From Norana najaformis (lineage: Eukaryota > Annelida > Clitellata > Crassiclitellata > Hormogastridae): 64,000 nt of DNA. The notes beneath the pieces are model-generated. The model saw only the letters and a list, made by a program, of their open reading frames with translations, had not been told where the DNA came from and ran no database searches. Location of the stretch: positions 10,599,720-10,663,719 of the forward strand of contig OZ029927.1 in the NCBI GenBank assembly GCA_964023275.1, in the 5' to 3' direction. Positions 49,901 to 57,572 of this stretch are shown here, one piece after another; within the stretch, counting starts at the first letter, position 1, and the number at the start of each line of letters is the position of its first letter. Position numbers and translations under genes: made by a program.

Positions 49901-52535
49901 AAGTTGCTAATACTTCATACCCATGGCTGCTTCTCAGTGCTAGCTGAAGCAACTGCCTTCTTCTTCATCTACTTGTATGAGAGGTCGATAGTGTGATATG
50001 AAATTCAGTTCAAATTTACAAATGGTTAAACAGAAGATTAATAAAATAAATTACTTTTCTCTGCCTTACATAACATCTCATCAAAGTTGGTTTAGATTGT
50101 AACAGTCTGCCGAGTGATTCATGGTTTTTAGCGACATCATAGCCACACAAATACAGTATAATACAATATGCATGTTGTGCAGCTACACTGCGCCTTCTGT
50201 AATCATCAGTGTCGATCAGGAAAGGCTAATGCAGTGCATCTGGTACTTTAAGACCATCTGACAGCTGCTGTATTATTTCTGCATTTATTAAGCGCCACTA
50301 TCTAATGACTAAACCTCAATCGATGGCACTGTGCAATTCTAAGTGTAGGATTTGCTCAAGGTCACTACACAGTATCTGCCTGTGGTAAGACTTGAACCTG
50401 TACTCTCCACATTACAAGCCAAGCACTCTGTCCAATCAGCTACCATGCCCCACAAACTTATTAAGCTGTACTTGAGCATTTAAGCCACAGCTTCAGTAAA
50501 GCATGTTTCTGACTCTTTGTATACTTTACTTTAACCACAGCTTGGGTAAAATATGTTTCTGAGTCTTTGTATACTTTACTTTAACCACAGCTTGGGTAAA
50601 ATATGCTTCTGAGTCTTTGTATACTTTACTTTAACCACAGCCTGGGTAAAATATGGTTCTGACTCTTTGTATACTTTACTTTAACCACAGCTTGGGTAAA
50701 ATATGCTTAAGACTCTTTGTATACTTTACTTTAATCACAGCCTGGGTAAAATATGCTTCTGACTCTTTGTATACTTTACTTTAACCACAGCCTGGGTAAA
50801 ATATGTTTCTGAGTCTTTGTATACTTTACTTTAACCACAGCTTGGGTAAAATATGCTTAAGACTCTTTGTATACTTTACTTTAACCACAGCCTGGGTAAA
50901 ATATGCTTAAGACTCTTTGTATACTTTACTTTAACCACAGCCTGGGTAAAATATGTTTCTGAGTCTTTGTATACTTTACTTTAACCATAGCCCAGGGAAA
51001 ATATGCTTCTGATTCTTTGTATACTTTACTTTAACCACAGCCTGGGTAAAATATGTTTCTGAGTCTTTGTATACTTTACTTTAACCATAGCCCAGGGAAA
51101 ATATGCTTCTGATTCTTTGTATACTTTACTTTAACCACAGCTTGGGTAAAATATGTTTCTGAGTCTTTGTATACTTTACTTTAACCACAGCCTGGGTAAA
51201 ATATGCTTCTGACTCTTTGTATACTTTACTTTAATCACAGCTTGGGTAAAATATGCTTCTGAGTCTTTGTATACTTTACTTTAACCACAGCTTGGGTAAA
51301 ATATGTTTCTGAGTCTTTGTATACTTTACTTTAACCACAGCCTGGGTAAAATATGCTTCTGACTCTTTGTATACTTTACTTTAACCACAGCTTGGGTAAA
51401 ATATGTTTCTGAGTCTTTGTATACTTTACTTTAACCACAGCCTGGGTAAAATATGCTTCTGAGTCTTTGTATACTTTACTTTAACCATAGCCCAGGGAAA
51501 ATATGTTTCTGAGTCTTTGTATACTTTACTTTAACCACAGCCTGGGTAAAATATGCTTCTGAGTCTTTGTATACTTTACTTTAACCATAGCCCAGGGAAA
51601 ATATGCTTCTGATTCTTTGTATACTTTACTTTAACCACAGCTTGGGTAAAATATGTTTCTGAGTCTTTGTATACTTTACTTTAACCATAGCCCAGGGAAA
51701 ATATGCTTCTGACTCTTTGTATACTTTACTTTAACCACAGCCTGGGTAAAATATGTTTCTGAGTCTTTGTGTACTTGATTATTTTAACCACAGCTTGGGT
51801 AAACATGCTAGACATAGCCTACAGCTCACAGGTTCCAAAGACTGCTACTGCACTATAATGCAATACAAAGGGGTGTAAACGTTACTTACTCAGGAGTTGG
51901 ATCTCCCTCTGCCTGGCAGTACAGCGTGACATCCTCAAATAATTTGTACGGAATCTCTGATCCTCGAGGGATAGTAATGATGTTTGGTGCTACAAAATAC
52001 ATGAAAACGCTATGTATATCTATATATATGCATAATGCAGTTAAGAACCTTTCTGATATAAAGAACTTGATGTACACATTGAGATACATCAAAATGCTGG
52101 TAAAAAGATAAATTACCATAAGTATAAATAAGTTATTTATGTCTCATAAGTTAATAAATATGCCTCCAACATGCAGCAGGAGAGAGAAAATGAGTCTACG
52201 AGAAAATGAGTCTTCAACTTTGTGCAAATAAGACAAGGTGAAAGATAATTGTTATAAAATGTGTACGGTATAGTACTGCCCAAGGTGACTTCACCTAAGA
52301 AACTGCTGGTCATTCTTATAAAACATCAATAGCTTATCGGGAGCCGAAAACAGAAAGAGGAGTAAAGAAAGAAACTTAAGGCAGAGAAATTTAAATGGTC
52401 TGGCGGGATGAGAAATGATTGAAAGACCTAAAAATACCAAACAGCAACCAAAAGCTTACCTCTTTCATTGGCTAAACTGCAGCAAATAGCAGCAAACAAG
52501 ACAACAATAACCAGATGCAGACTGTGATGAGACAT
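22948..52535 (-). CDS. Nrg: Neuroglian / L1-family neural cell adhesion molecule
   Basis: This is a single-pass cell-surface adhesion molecule that binds homophilically outside the cell and links to the spectrin skeleton through ankyrin. Twenty-four coding exons join with every phase matching and give 1312 aa, about the family size (1,250-1,300). Domain order is: signal peptide ([20 protein letters not shown]), six Ig domains (about 26-612), five fibronectin III domains (about 613-1165), a short acidic linker, one membrane span (about 1187-1208) and a 100-residue tail. The tail has FGEY, then [14 protein letters not shown], the family ankyrin-binding block with Leu in place of the usual Gln of FIGQY. 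It ends in T-S-V, a class I PDZ ligand. Splitting of most Ig and FN domains over two exons also fits the family. Neurofascin or NrCAM naming would apply only in vertebrates; invertebrates usually have one such gene. Exon coordinates are in the next three entries. Confidence 0.96.
23444..23640 (+). mobile_element. Dispersed repeat also present at 42960-43203
   Basis: The segment (TGCTGCCAGCCGTCTCTGTT, then TCGTAGGAGGGAAACAGGCT) is echoed in reverse at 42960-43203. Conceptual translations share the pattern LPA.SVL....V...RRR....S...Q. This is probably the end of a LINE. It lies in intron 23 of the L1 gene. Confidence 0.45.
24680..24860 (+). mobile_element. Retroelement 3' end, (AAT)n-tailed
   Basis: TGACACTTGTGCCGCATGAG, GGCTGCAGTCAGC, then CAGCACTCTATAAATCATCT and AAT repeats. 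A sister copy lies at 34050-34190 with the same wording and a (TTC)n/(ATT)n tail. Confidence 0.6.
25318..25700. mobile_element. Family C repeat (plus) abutting a LINE reverse-transcriptase end (minus)
   Basis: The part 25318-25505 is a plus-oriented family C repeat ending in GATTATGATTGC. Directly beyond it, 25700-25506 read on minus encodes a LINE C-terminal block ([17 protein letters not shown], then [14 protein letters not shown]), matching the usual pattern of these enzymes. The two ends meet with no spacer. Both are fragments. Confidence 0.65.
26492..26705 (-). mobile_element. tRNA-derived SINE (family S2), minus copy
   Basis: Read on minus it begins GGGACGCGGTGGTGTAGTGG (A-box region), has GGTTCGAATCTGC as B-box, a conserved body GGAAGGCAACGGGAAACCAC, and ends in ATC repeats. 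It sits in L1 gene intron 19, its end about 20 bp from exon 20. Confidence 0.85.
26903..27113 (+). mobile_element. tRNA-derived SINE (family S2), plus copy
   Basis: Same family as the copy at 26492-26705 but in the opposite orientation: GGGACATGGTGGTGTAGTGT head, GGTTCGAATCTGCC B-box, GGAAGGCAACGGGAAACCAC body and a (CAT)n end. The two copies lie about 200 bp apart in one intron. Confidence 0.85.
27345..27515 (+). mobile_element. LINE reverse-transcriptase C-terminus fragment
   Basis: Conceptual translation gives [20 protein letters not shown] and [12 protein letters not shown], the C-terminal pattern of endonuclease/reverse-transcriptase LINEs. A near-identical copy lies at 40600-40765. It is in L1 intron 19, truncated on both sides. 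Confidence 0.7.
29020..29190 (-). mobile_element. tRNA-derived SINE (family S1)
   Basis: Read on minus it has the head GGGGCACAGTAGCCGATTGG, the B-box GAGTTCGAGCC, AGGGACCTTGAGGAAGTCCT and TCACTCACAATTGC. It is one of four copies in this window. It lies in L1 intron 17. Confidence 0.75.
30045..30480. repeat. TGATCA-rich degenerate repeats next to L1 exon 16
   Basis: The segment is dense in TGATCA/GATCAT palindromes and holds two imperfect copies of a unit with GTGATAAGTTACATGATCAT or a variant, CATTCCCA, and ATTATCAACTGTTGATC. It ends about 30 bases from the exon 16 splice donor at 30511. Confidence 0.6.
31658..31769. repeat. 28-bp minisatellite, 4 copies
   Basis: The unit is TTATGGCTCAGGTTACCCTT plus CTGGCTTA; one copy ends CTAACGTA. 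It lies in L1 intron 15 beside LINE remains. Confidence 0.9.
31765..32160 (+). mobile_element. LINE reverse-transcriptase remnant (palm region)
   Basis: Broken plus-strand frames give [10 protein letters not shown], then [13 protein letters not shown]. These correspond to the AFDTVDH and GxPQGSxLGPxLF motifs of LINE reverse transcriptases in the right order and spacing. It is strongly decayed. Confidence 0.65.
32590..32835 (+). mobile_element. tRNA-derived SINE (family S3)
   Basis: GTGGCACAGAGGTCTGTCAG, then TGGTTGCAGGTTCGACTCCA as A/B-box region, then a unique body with CCCCGTGTCCAGGACCTTGG. Only one copy was noticed here. It is in L1 intron 15. Confidence 0.6.
35265..35345 (-). mobile_element. 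Retroelement 3' tail, (ATACAT)n-tailed
   Basis: Read on minus: GATCGGTTTCTAAAACGGGC, GCTGCAAAAGTTCAGATACA, then GACATACATACATACAT. Similar plus-strand tails are at 38840-38890, 42050-42110, 53665-53705 and 54995-55040. Confidence 0.55.
36130..36292 (-). mobile_element. tRNA-derived SINE (family S1)
   Basis: Head GGGGCACAATAGCCGACTGA read on minus, then GAGCGCTCGGCTTATAATGC, AGACCTTGAGCAAGTCCTTC, and an old decayed 3' part ending in CACTATCTAATGACTA wording, also seen at 50280-50320. It lies in L1 intron 11. Confidence 0.75.
37014..37395. mobile_element. Mariner-type MITE with 103-bp terminal inverted repeats
   Basis: The 382-bp element starts and ends CACTGTGTCCGG/CCGGACACAGTG and is flanked by TA on both sides, the target duplication of the Tc1/mariner superfamily. 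Terminal repeats 37014-37116 and 37293-37395 match over 103 bp with one mismatch. The middle keeps an ATG at 37223 and about 23 codons ([16 protein letters not shown]...), which look like the N-terminus of a mariner-like transposase; the rest has been deleted. A CRE-like palindrome sits upstream of that ATG at 37168-37184. It lies in L1 intron 10, inserted in the tail of a family C repeat. Confidence 0.9.
37403..37530 (-). mobile_element. Dispersed repeat family C copy, interrupted by the MITE
   Basis: AATCGTAATTGTAATTCCGA tail, GGGGACCAGCTTATTCATAG, CAGTCAAAACAAAATCGATA and GGGTTCGGTTCCAG, then it stops. The MITE lies directly beyond the tail. Confidence 0.7.
37965..38350 (-). mobile_element. 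LINE 3' fragment with open C-terminal frame, beside exon 10
   Basis: Read on minus, 98 open codons (38348-38052) carry the reverse-transcriptase C-terminus: [47 protein letters not shown]. They are followed by a 3' UTR, GGCGCTATATAAATTGTCTT and ATT repeats. The element is 5' truncated. Its upstream end lies about 15-20 bases from the L1 exon 10 donor at 38365. The same family is at 2033-2335. Confidence 0.88.
39955..40215 (+). mobile_element. LINE reverse-transcriptase C-terminus fragment
   Basis: Broken plus-strand frames give [20 protein letters not shown] and a basic [13 protein letters not shown] stretch, then VSDREKWR, the common C-terminal pattern of LINE polymerases. It ends about 150 bp from exon 8 of the L1 gene. 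Confidence 0.65.
40600..40765 (+). mobile_element. LINE reverse-transcriptase C-terminus fragment, second copy
   Basis: Nearly identical to 27345-27515 (GACCTAAAGCTCCTCAGACT, GATACTGGAGATAGAAACAA, CCTCCCCTAGGAGGGATTAA). Both copies start and stop at nearly the same points, as expected of 3' end insertions of one family. Confidence 0.7.
41126..41310 (-). mobile_element. Dispersed repeat family C2 copy
   Basis: Includes the ATAATCATAATCATAAACTC tail, TACCAGCTTATTCATGAATG, AAGAACCAAGTCCGGTTGCC and GGGCAGAGGAGCTGTTTGGG, matching 18820-18975. In L1 intron 7. Confidence 0.6.
42370..43203 (+). mobile_element. Decayed LINE with YADD reverse-transcriptase motif
   Basis: A plus-strand frame at 42373-42606 has [13 protein letters not shown], the catalytic YADD box of a non-LTR reverse transcriptase. 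Downstream frames to about 43200 are broken and hold further LINE-like wording; the last 240 bases also match 23444-23640 in reverse, so a second fragment is probably included. In L1 intron 6. Confidence 0.65.
43570..43757 (+). mobile_element. Dispersed repeat family D copy
   Basis: Landmarks are GCGCCTGAAGACTGTACTGT, TCAACAGCGATTTTACTTGT, TTCAGGTCGGGAGCGCCTCT and AGGCGCTTTATAGATCTTAA, then an ATTACAATTACAGTT tail. A minus copy is at 54468-54620. In L1 intron 6, just before exon 6. Confidence 0.65.
45445..45560. repeat. 27-bp minisatellite, about 4 copies
   Basis: The unit is AAAGATTTCAGAAGTAGYRT plus AAAAGYC. In L1 intron 3, about 250 bp upstream of exon 4. Confidence 0.85.
46780..46870 (-). 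mobile_element. tRNA-like SINE head
   Basis: Read on minus: TACTCTTTGTGGTTGGCTTG (A-box region), GTAGAGGTCAGAGGTTCAAA (B-box), then a body not seen elsewhere. Weak, single copy, in L1 intron 2. Confidence 0.4.
47190..47320. repeat. 40-bp minisatellite, about 3 copies
   Basis: The unit is CTGTTTGATCTTGGTTTTTG followed by TATAGGGGTTGAAAATCATA. In L1 intron 2. Confidence 0.85.
47770..47942. repeat. 44-bp minisatellite, about 4 copies
   Basis: The unit is ATGAATGGTCCTTCTGGCCC plus AGCCCAAAGAGATGAAGAAACCTA, with single-base variants. In L1 intron 2. Confidence 0.9.
48975..49190. repeat. 40-bp minisatellite, about 5 copies
   Basis: The unit is CAAATTCACATGATTTCAAC followed by CCCAAATGCCACTAAACTGA, with slight decay at both ends. 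In L1 intron 2. Confidence 0.9.
50270..50455 (-). mobile_element. tRNA-derived SINE (family S1)
   Basis: Read on minus: GGGGCATGGTAGCTGATTGG, CAGAGTGCTTGGCTTGTAAT, B-box region GGTTCAAGTC, GTAGTGACCTTGAGCAAATC, then the diverged 3' part. It borders the 50-bp array. Confidence 0.75.
50481..51812. repeat. 50-bp minisatellite, 25 full copies at exact spacing
   Basis: The unit is TTAACCACAGCYTGGGTAAA, ATATGYTTCTGASTCTTTGT and ATACTTTACT. Full units start every 50 bases from 50531 to 51731 with no insertion or deletion; decayed partial units lie at both ends. A variant with ATAGCCCAGGGAAA occurs at units 10, 12, 20, 22 and 24, always alternating with the normal type. The array ends about 80 bases from the exon 2 donor at 51889, inside L1 intron 2. 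Confidence 0.97.
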
Positions 52536-52989
52536 GGCAGCACTTGCCGGCTGAACCAGAACCCCAGACCTTTGGAAGGTAGTCTCGTCTCAGGAATATA
52601 ATGAGGAAATACAAACAGAAAGGAAACCCTAATGAACAATTTGAATTCCTCTCAAACTTAGTCTCGCGAAGCTGAATGATTTAAAATTCTGTCAGTAGGT
52701 AGGGAGGAGTCTGTTTTTGCAGTGTCTTTGTGACAGTCTTTTCACACAATCTCCTGCAATCAATTAAACAAAGCAAAAGTGAGATAATGTTGGCTGGCCA
52801 TCATGACCTGCTAATCTATCTGCCCTGGACAAAGTGCTATGACAACTGGATGCTAGCCAGAAACCTAACTTGAAACAAAAAGTAACTAAAAAATAATCTG
52901 AATGCTGATAAATAAGTGTGCACCAAGCAGTTATTCTGGACCTTTGCCTATGAATATAGCTGAAATAAATGAGAAATACAGACTCAGCA

Positions 52990-53065
52990 ATGCATGCATA
53001 CACACGCGTGCATGCACACACACAAACACACACAGTACACACAAACACACACACAAACACACGCA
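52990..53065. repeat. (CA)n-rich microsatellite
   Basis: Interrupted CACACA/AAACACAC run with a few GCATGCA steps. Confidence 0.85.
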
Positions 53066-53287
53066 TGCAATCACAGCTTTACCCTGAGGTGAGCCTAGCC
53101 AGAGTAAACAAAGTGGGCTGTAGGATGCCTGTCATTCACAATAATGTAATTGAAACCTCTTGGGTGGGCCTATGGAAAGTGTTGGTTCAAACCTCCACCC
53201 AAACTCATGATGACCTAGTGGTGGTCTTTCTCTTCCAGGGGTATTCCAAGCTCTGGTTCCAAATACACCAAGCAAAGCGCACCTAGT

Positions 53288-53440
53288 AATCGTAATTGTA
53301 AACTCAAGATTTCTACAGTGCCCAATGAAAGCCACCCTGTAAGTAGCAGGAACTAGCTTATTCACAGGTGCTCAGTCAAAACAAAATCGATAGGCAGGAA
53401 GGGTTCGGTTCCAGATCAAGATCCAAGAACCACGCAGGCA
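53288..53440 (-). mobile_element. Dispersed repeat family C copy
   Basis: ATCGTAATTGTAAACTCAAG tail, GGAACTAGCTTATTCACAGG, CTCAGTCAAAACAAAATCGA, GGGTTCGGTTCCAGATCAAG. Orientation minus by its tail. Confidence 0.7.
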
Positions 53441-53539
53441 GGCAGTTAGAGATAAGATAATTGTCCTAGTTCTGGTGGTAGTTTATTCGAGAGGGGTGGA
53501 GCAGCTCTGAGTATGCCCTGGAGTTGCTTAAACATACAC

Positions 53540-53635
53540 CTCTGTTATTACTATTGTCACCATTACTGTCACCATCATCACCATCACCATCATCATCACC
53601 ATCATCACCACCACCATCCTCACCACCACCAATTA
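53540..53635. repeat. CAT/CAC microsatellite
   Basis: Imperfect runs of ATCACC, CATCAT and CACCACC triplets. The apparent minus frame is Asp/Gly-rich and spurious. Confidence 0.85.
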
Positions 53636-54467
53636 TCTCTGAGAGGTATGTATCCTTGAAAGGTTCTTGAAACGTGCTACACAAGCATCCACATATAGTA
53701 CACAGATAAGTGCATCGTCATCGTCATGAAGAAGCATGGTGCAATAAAATGAAACTCGAGATAGAGGCATCTAACAATGCCCAGAAGACATTAGATCAAA
53801 GTACAGATTTGATGCACAGACTTATAAGTACAGGATTGCACAGAAATGTAAATACACATTTCATGACTTAAACATTACACGTAATGTGACTCATTGTTTG
53901 AAAATTTCTTCATTAATCACCAAAGTCCTAAAAAAGTGAGATGAACCATGGTGCAAGAATCCAGATAATTAAAGCCAGTCTCTTCTTAAAAGCCAGATGA
54001 CAGAACAAACAACTTATTCAAGAGCAAGGTACAAACTGTGATTTAAACTATTTTTTTTACCAATAAGCCCACTCCACTCCAAAATGAGTCACTAGTCAGA
54101 AGCTGACTTACAGCACAGGCTTGGAAAACCTATAAAAACCTTATCCTGAAAGACATTAAAATACGAAAGCTATCAGTTTTCTTATTCAGACTAAGAGACA
54201 ACTGGAAGGCATCAATGGCCTGAACTGCCTGTCATACGGGTCTTTAAATAACATCAGTTCAGCCACTCCTACGCAGTTCATAAACTTCTCAAACTGGGAA
54301 GCTTGATTTTGGCAAAGTCTACAACAGAGAAACCCCCATTTTTAATGCATCAGTCGGGTGATCTAATCACTTCTTCCTATTTGTATTCTAAGCAATGTTA
54401 ATCCTGTCAAAGTCCCGTGAAAATCTCGGCCAACTAGCAAAATGTTTTGCATATCTCACGTATCTCA

Positions 54468-54620
54468 AACTGTAATTGTAATTGTAATCTGAGATTTATA
54501 AAGTGCCTCTTAGAGGATAAACTCAACTGAGGTGCTTCCGACCCGAAAAAGTAAAATCACTGTTAAACAGTACAGTCTTCAGGCACCTGCGGAACACTGA
54601 GAGGGGGAGAGAAAGAGAGA
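54468..54620 (-). mobile_element. Dispersed repeat family D copy
   Basis: TGTAATTGTAATTGTAATCT tail, GAGATTTATAAAGTGCCTCT, TCCGACCCGAAAAAGTAAAA, ACAGTACAGTCTTCAGGCAC. This is the reverse of the copy at 43570-43757, cut short at its 5' side where the LINE at 54630 begins. Confidence 0.65.
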
Positions 54621-54629
54621 GAAAGTGAG

Positions 54630-55040
54630 ATACCCTGCACTGGCTTCCAGTCGGTTGAGAAGAGAATTCAATTCAAGATTCTCCTCAAAGAGAGGGCCTC
54701 GATACCCGGCTCGAACCCAGAATACATCAGGGAGCTTCTTATTCCTGTCACGAGCCAGTGAAGTCAACAAAAGCTGTGTTCAGTGGCCCATGGAGATCTC
54801 ACAGTTCCACACTCCTGTATCATGGCTCGGACACACCATGCTCTCTTGTGCACTGGATCATCCCTCTGGAACAATCTTCCTCTGGAAATTCAAACTCTTT
54901 CACCTCTAACGGCTCAAGAAACATTCTCAGCCTGTCTTAAAATACAACTTTTAAAAACTGTTAGACAGTCATGCTGCAGCACCTTTGTGAGGTTCTTAAA
55001 ATGCGCTATATATAAGTCTTTGAATACATACATACATACA
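54630..55040 (+). mobile_element. LINE 3' end, (ATACAT)n-tailed
   Basis: Plus-strand frames read LHWLPVEKRIQFKILLKE-like sequence, then SLWNNLPLEIQTLSPLTAQE and CLKIQLLKT, the C-terminus of a LINE polymerase, followed by GCGCTATATATAAGTCTTTG and ACAT repeats. It is broken in frame but has a complete tail. Confidence 0.8.
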
Positions 55041-55639
55041 TGCTAGTTTTCTCTTAAACTTTCTATTAAGTGCATAATGAACTGGGTGCAAGTAACCAGC
55101 TTAGTTCATCTCAGGTTTATTCAGCCCAGGCTGAACTGAACCAAGTTGGCTTTAATCAATGCTCAGCTGAGCCTTGTGCAAGATGAAGCAAGCTAGTGCA
55201 AGATGTGCTACCACCTTCTTGATCCAAATTACAAAAGCAACACATGAAAAGGTCATCTCTCTTTCTCCTTACACTCTATCAAGTTCAATGCTTTTCACAG
55301 GTAGATAGGTAGAGGGCAGTCAAAAAAGAGAATTTCGTCTGCACTGGTTGAAAGCGGGGACACAGACAGAGAGACAGAAAGTCAGACAGACAGGCAGGCA
55401 GACAGACAGGCAGAGTTGGAGTCTAGTGGTCATTCTAGAAGACTTGAAACACAGGAGCAGAGACAACAGGTTGAAATGTTTTCACATAGCTCAAGCAACC
55501 GGTCAGACTGTTTATCCGTTTTGATCAGGGAATCAACCTGGAGCCCGTATCCTAACATCATCTTAGACTACTGCTAAACCATTTCGTTTTTTCACCCTCC
55601 ACCTAATCCTACCCTGTTTCATACTAATTCACACCCTTC

Positions 55640-56065
55640 TTTCCCTTTCCCTTTTCTCCTCTTCTTTCTGGTTCTCTGTTTACTTCTGCTTCCTCAGCTT
55701 CCTTCTCTGCCACATCTCTCCCACTGCTGTTCCCCTCCCCCATTTCCTCCTCCTTCTCTCCTTATCCTCCTAATCCTTCTCTCCTAAACCTTCCTCTTCC
55801 TCCTCATTCTCTACTTATCCTCCTCTTCCTCCTCCTTCTCTCCTTGCCCTCCTCCTTACCCTCCTCTTTCTCCTCATTCTCTACTTATCCTCCTCTTCCT
55901 CCTCATTCTCTCCTTACCCTCCTCTTCCTCCTTCTTCTCTCCTTACCCTCCTCTTTGTCCTCCTCTCCTTATCCTCCTCTTCCTCCTCATTCTCTACTTA
56001 TCCTCCTCTTCCTCCTCATTCTCTCCTTACCCTCCTCTCCTCCTCATTCTCCACTTATTCTCCTG
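55640..56065. repeat. Long homopyrimidine-rich tract with a ~29-bp quasi-repeat
   Basis: About 420 bases that are almost all C and T on the plus strand, with a recurring CCTCCTCTTCCTCCTCATTC plus TCTACTTAT or TCTCCTTAC unit. Such tracts can adopt triplex structure. The apparent Ser/Leu/Pro frame here is not a gene. Confidence 0.85.
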
Positions 56066-56469
56066 TTTCACACAGAAACAGTTCAAAGACAGTTCTGAAC
56101 ACTCCCATGCACAGTGCACCAGAAATAACATCCTCTTCATTCACCTGCCCACAGCAGTCATAACAAACTGAACCAAGTCGAATCATCAATAACATATGAA
56201 TCATCACATCTGCAAAGGCCAAAAGCATTATTGTCGAACAGCTAATAGCAAAGCTAAATCCTAACCTACAAAAACAGGAATATGCAGTGTGATTTAAGAC
56301 CTTATGTCTCAACATATGCTGCCATGCAAATGAAGCAAAACAAAATGTTTGCAAGCCCTACTTCAAATCAATCAAGAAAGTTGTCCACTGAATTGCGATA
56401 TCACAGTTTGATTAAGCGACATACAATTCAGCACCTAAGTAGTTCTGCTTTCTAATCAACACAGCTCTG

Positions 56470-56930
56470 CTTTCTAATCAATCTAATCTAAAGAATTCTA
56501 CAGCGCCAATACCATAACGCACGAGGCATCAATCTGTGGTCACTTCAAGTGAACGGGATTCATAACAGAGATTATACAACAGTAACCCACTGCAGAAGTC
56601 AGGCAAAAATCCGATAGATCAGGGAAACCTGAATTAAGGCTAAGGCAGGTAAACAAGTTGAAACACATGAGTCTTAAATTTAGTCCTGAATGACATTAAA
56701 GAACCGAGAGAAAGCACAGAACTGGCCAGTGAGTATCAGAGCTTCGGACCAGCCACTGATAATGTCTCCAGAGCCCAACACTTTCCTTGTGTGAAGCACA
56801 ACTAGAGTCAAGGGATTCGTTGATTGAGTGCAATATATTGTTGCTGTGAGGGGTGAGTGAAGCTGTGGACAAGGTGCAAAAGTATCAGTGTGAAGCATGT
56901 CAAATACTATATGGTTAAGAAGGCACTTCA
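56470..56930 (-). mobile_element. Retroelement 3' end, (AATCT)n-tailed family E
   Basis: AATCTAATCTAAAGAATTCT, ACAGCGCCAATACCATAACG, GAGGCATCAATCTGTGGTCA, followed by about 330 bases of further element body. Shorter copies of the tail are at 43367-43445 and 49245-49335. Orientation minus by the tail. Confidence 0.5.
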
Positions 56931-57445
56931 CCTGAGCTGATTAGATGTAACCATAGGCCAATATTACAGGAAAATAATAATGGCAACGAAAATCCTAAAA
57001 TACAGATAACCCTTGACCAACAGAGTTAAACAGACCACCATCAGCACAACACATTCTGGATGGGTAAGAACAAAAATAGTCACATCACAGATACGTATAA
57101 ATGTTCAGTTACGTTGCAGACATTTCATTAAGTTACAGCTCTACATCAATGTTTCAATATTACACGTTGAAAGCAACAATTATAATTAATGCAGATAAGA
57201 ATCATAAACGCAGAGGTCCTTCAGTGTGTTAGCTATATAAAGTCCCCATCCATTCATACATACAAACATACACACATACAAATATACATATATACATGCA
57301 TGCATACATACATAATAAATCATGCTCAATGTGACGAGTGGTATCTGACCACTACTGAAGATGATGATGATGAAGATGACGGTGTTGATGAGAACAAGAA
57401 ATAACAGAAAATCATCACACAAAACATACCAGTAGCCAGTAACTC

Positions 57446-57451
57446 TTTATT
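57446..57451 (-). terminator. Poly(A) signal of the gene at 57573-63012
   Basis: AATAAA on the minus strand, 122 bases after the TAA at 57575-57573, a normal position for the end of the last exon. Confidence 0.5.
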
Positions 57452-57572
57452 TCAACTGCAGAGGTTAACATATGCAAATGCATTCAACACTTCCTTCTCA
57501 GAAACCCAGCTGAACAAACCTTGAGGCCCAGCAACCATAGACCATGGTATGGTGTACTTTGACGCTTCTGGT

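Larger units (their letters stand above)
35627..52535 (-). other. Nrg: L1 gene exons 1-12: signal peptide and Ig domains 1-6
   Basis: Exons are 52535-52460 (signal peptide), 51989-51890 and 46536-46355 (Ig1), 45192-45004 and 44477-44331 (Ig2), 43914-43812 and 41937-41744 (Ig3), 40502-40371 and 39634-39491 (Ig4), 38550-38366 and 36814-36724 (Ig5), and 35920-35627 (Ig6). Each domain shows its cysteine pair and core Trp or DxGxYxC pattern, for example [12 protein letters not shown] and [11 protein letters not shown] in Ig1, CIFGGLPTPDVKW and [11 protein letters not shown] in Ig3, and [19 protein letters not shown] in Ig6. Ig4 ends with a GTCTGT donor, weaker than the rest. Intron 2 (5.35 kb) is the longest. 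Confidence 0.93.
52536..57572. other. Upstream region of the L1 gene
   Basis: It should contain the L1 5' UTR and promoter; no specific signal was identified. It holds a (CA)n run (52990-53065), a family C repeat (53288-53440), a CAT/CAC microsatellite (53540-53635), a family D repeat (54468-54620), a LINE 3' end (54630-55040), CAGA repeats (55365-55425), a pyrimidine tract (55640-56065), a retroelement end (56470-56930) and ACAT repeats (57255-57315). Confidence 0.6.

Noticed and set aside
50481-51812. CRISPR-like array of regular repeats
   Set aside because: The 50-bp units are contiguous with no unique spacers, and the genome is eukaryotic; it is a minisatellite.
55844-56098. 84-codon Ser/Leu/Pro plus-strand frame
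   Set aside because: Translation of the pyrimidine tract; low-complexity artefact.
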